Shown here: in pieces, positions 61,882 to 64,000 of the stretch
How the letters are laid out: every line of letters starts with the position of its first letter
How positions within the stretch are numbered: the stretch's first letter is position 1
Assembly (NCBI GenBank): GCA_963682025.1
Contig: OY821521.1
Coordinates: forward strand, 98,199,354 to 98,263,353
Direction of reading: 5' to 3'
Source: Cordilura impudica
Lineage: Eukaryota > Arthropoda > Insecta > Diptera > Scathophagidae
Length of the DNA stretch: 64,000 nucleotides
The notes under the pieces: generated by a model
What the model saw: the letters and a program-made list of their open reading frames with translations, nothing else
Databases searched by the model: none
Told to the model about the DNA's origin: nothing
Translations under genes and position numbers: made by a program

Positions 61882-63635
61882 CCCGAAATCACGAAAAATC
61901 CCGTTATCTCGGGTTTGAAAAATTTAGTACCTTTCGGTTTCCCTAGGAGACACCTTAAGTAATCATATATAAAAAAATTTTTAGAAAAGAAGAGGTCATA
62001 AATAACTGGTTGTTATTAAAAAAAATAGAATTTTTTTATTCGATTGAAACACAGAGGTTACTTTGTATAAACAATTTAGTTTATTAATTAAATGGTAGCA
62101 TATACATAGTTAATGATCTCAATTATTCTTTATGTAAGTTCTTCACAAAGAAAAGAAAAAAAGGCAATTTCGCTACATTATGACAATTATGTCGGATTTT
62201 GCTGTAAATACGGTTTTGAAATGACTTTTTAGATAACACTATATACAGCATGACTCAAAATTGTCTTTTAACCTGTATTTCACCTCTGGCGAAGTTCTTG
62301 TTCTATCCCCATTGTAAAAAAATGTATAATTTTTCCAAATCTGCAAGTTAGTGGAAAACAAGTCTCGTCATGCAAAAATTTTTGCAAAATTTTTAGCCAT
62401 CCAGCGACATATAATTTTAAAGATAATTATCACATATTTGGCATAATTCTTGCGCTATTTATTTTTATAAATTTTATTTAATATTATGTAATTTCTGAAA
62501 TATTGAATGATGTCCAACTATGACAAGTTGGCGCCAACCAAACTGTTTGTTAATGCATTAAAGAAATGAAAAATTTTGTTGCTAATTTAATATGAAGAAT
62601 TTAACAATTCTTCAAAAAAAAAATGTTAAATATTCTGTCATCGTTTAATATAAATGTTTAATTTATTATTAGTAAGTTTTTCATATTATGAGGATTGTGA
62701 TGGGTGTATTAAAAGACATAGTGTAAATTTGTATGACTATGGCGTCATTTTGACATAATAAAACGTCTGCTGTTTAGAAAAATCTATACGTACAAAAAAA
62801 ATAAACCACAGCTATCAACTATGTTTTGATTCATTTCTGCTGCTCCCTCCTAAGTTACCACCAACAAAGTGCCTCAATTGCACTATATATAGTACAAGGC
62901 TGCTTATCTCAATTCAGTTATTTTAAATAATCATAGATTAAATACGTATTTTTATGTTTTAATAAATTTTCTAAACTGGCATGCGAGTACAAAAATGCTG
63001 AAAGCAGATTACCTAAAGCACAACAGTAGGAAATACTTAACACGGGCTTAAGCATATGTCTGCAAAACTTTCGATAAGTGTGAACATTAATTTTATATTG
63101 AAAAATAATAAAAATGAATGCATTTAATCAAATCATAAATGTAATTCTTATTATTATAAAAAAAAATTTTTCTATTTCAGGTTAAATATTGTTGCAGTTG
63201 TTTTATTAGATCAACAGACAGTTATTAAAACCCACTAAGTGTATATAATTTTATTTTTGTTTTAATCTGCCGTGTTTCTTAAGTCAACAGAAAAGTTGGT
63301 TACCGTTTTGTATTATTATTAAACAATGTATTTTATTAATTTTTGGTTAAATATGTATGAAATACTTCTGTGTTTTTTTTTTTTATTGAAAATAAAATTA
63401 TACTCATTTCAATAGTTGATCTTGAAATTGTTCATGTTTCTTCGCTTTTGCGGTTGGTCTATATTTCCAAATTTATCTAAATGACTAAATGCGTTGTTTA
63501 CTCATTTGTGCAAATCATCAAGTTTTCATTATACATATTGACGTAACATTTTTCGTGTTGGTTTTTCGTCATCTTTTTTATTTACCTTTTTAATATAAGT
63601 TTGTTTTCTTTCAATATATTTTTATATTTTAGATT
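61882..63635. other. zip intron, no gene recognised
   Basis: AT-rich with no element I can support. CCCGAAATCACG...CCCGTTATCTCGGG at 61,882-61,914 is a local inverted pair. Confidence 0.5.
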
Positions 63636-63639
63636 TTTT

Positions 63640-64000
63640 TATACCCTATACTACTATGTGGTTTGGGTATAATGACTTTGTGCTGCTGTTTGTAACTACC
63701 AAAAATACTTGACTCAGAATCACCTTCTACAGGTCGCAAATATGAATAAACTACAACCTACAGGTCGCAAATATGAATATATAATTTGGTATATAAGCTT
63801 CTATCGGCCATAGGATGAACGCTATTGAAATTTGTGAAATTCGGTACATGTTCAGACCTAGTCCCAATACAAATGACCCCTATGAAATCGACATAAATTG
63901 CCATAAGATCCCAATTATAGTATAGATCTCAGTCAAATTGGGTTTGTATGTGTTTATTATATCCATTAATCAGTAGACCAAAAATATCCCTATAGGACTA
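63640..64000 (-). repeat. family A repeat, cut by window edge
   Basis: Begins TATACCCTATACTACTATGT and runs to the window end. It has a small internal duplication: CTACAGGTCGCAAATATGAA occurs twice, at about 63,728 and 63,759. Confidence 0.88.

Noticed and set aside
39535..64000. Possible first zip coding exon or promoter
   Set aside because: No frame with the conserved N-terminal SH3-like sequence was found, and AT-richness makes promoter motifs meaningless by eye.

Overview
The window is AT-rich fly DNA. It carries most of one conserved gene on the minus strand, zipper (zip), the non-muscle myosin II heavy chain, with introns swollen by transposable elements. The myosin is close to Drosophila Zipper along its whole visible length. 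The commonest repeats are laid out like Drosophila INE-1/DINE-1, and the mobile elements (DD34D, DD37E, DD41D, hAT-like MITEs, Helitrons, non-LTR remnants) are typical of flies. I infer a cyclorrhaphan, probably calyptrate, fly. The species cannot be named from the sequence.

Layout. At 1.1-7.3 kb, seven closely spaced exons (minus strand) encode loop 1, the rest of the motor, the neck and nearly the whole coiled-coil rod. Single exons follow at 23.3 kb (P-loop) and 39.4 kb (start of the motor core). All exon phases agree. The first coding exon(s), about the first 115 residues, must lie beyond 64,000, and the last coding exon (non-helical tail) lies before position 1. A 49-codon in-frame cassette exon (7167-7313) would enlarge the ATP-side surface loop 1. 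A candidate 27-nt microexon (36289-36315) sits just before the P-loop.

The introns (about 16.0, 15.9 and more than 24.4 kb) hold the rest. They contain at least 13 copies of an INE-1-like repeat (called family A here), six copies of a second one (family B), and canonical non-autonomous Helitrons (family C) with a Helitron helicase remnant. There are two hAT-type MITEs with clean 8-bp target duplications and other MITEs with long terminal inverted repeats. One DD41D transposon is intact, one mariner is nearly intact but catalytically dead, and five DD37E relics are present. A 2-kb element with inverted repeats of at least 100 bp carries a decayed Cys-rich gene. Two non-LTR retrotransposon remnants, a dead CCT8 retrocopy and a short MADF-like reading frame complete the list. 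Several elements are nested two or three deep, which gives an insertion order.

The host gene is the only functional gene visible. The one element that looks able to encode an active enzyme is the DD41D transposon at 31.0-32.4 kb.
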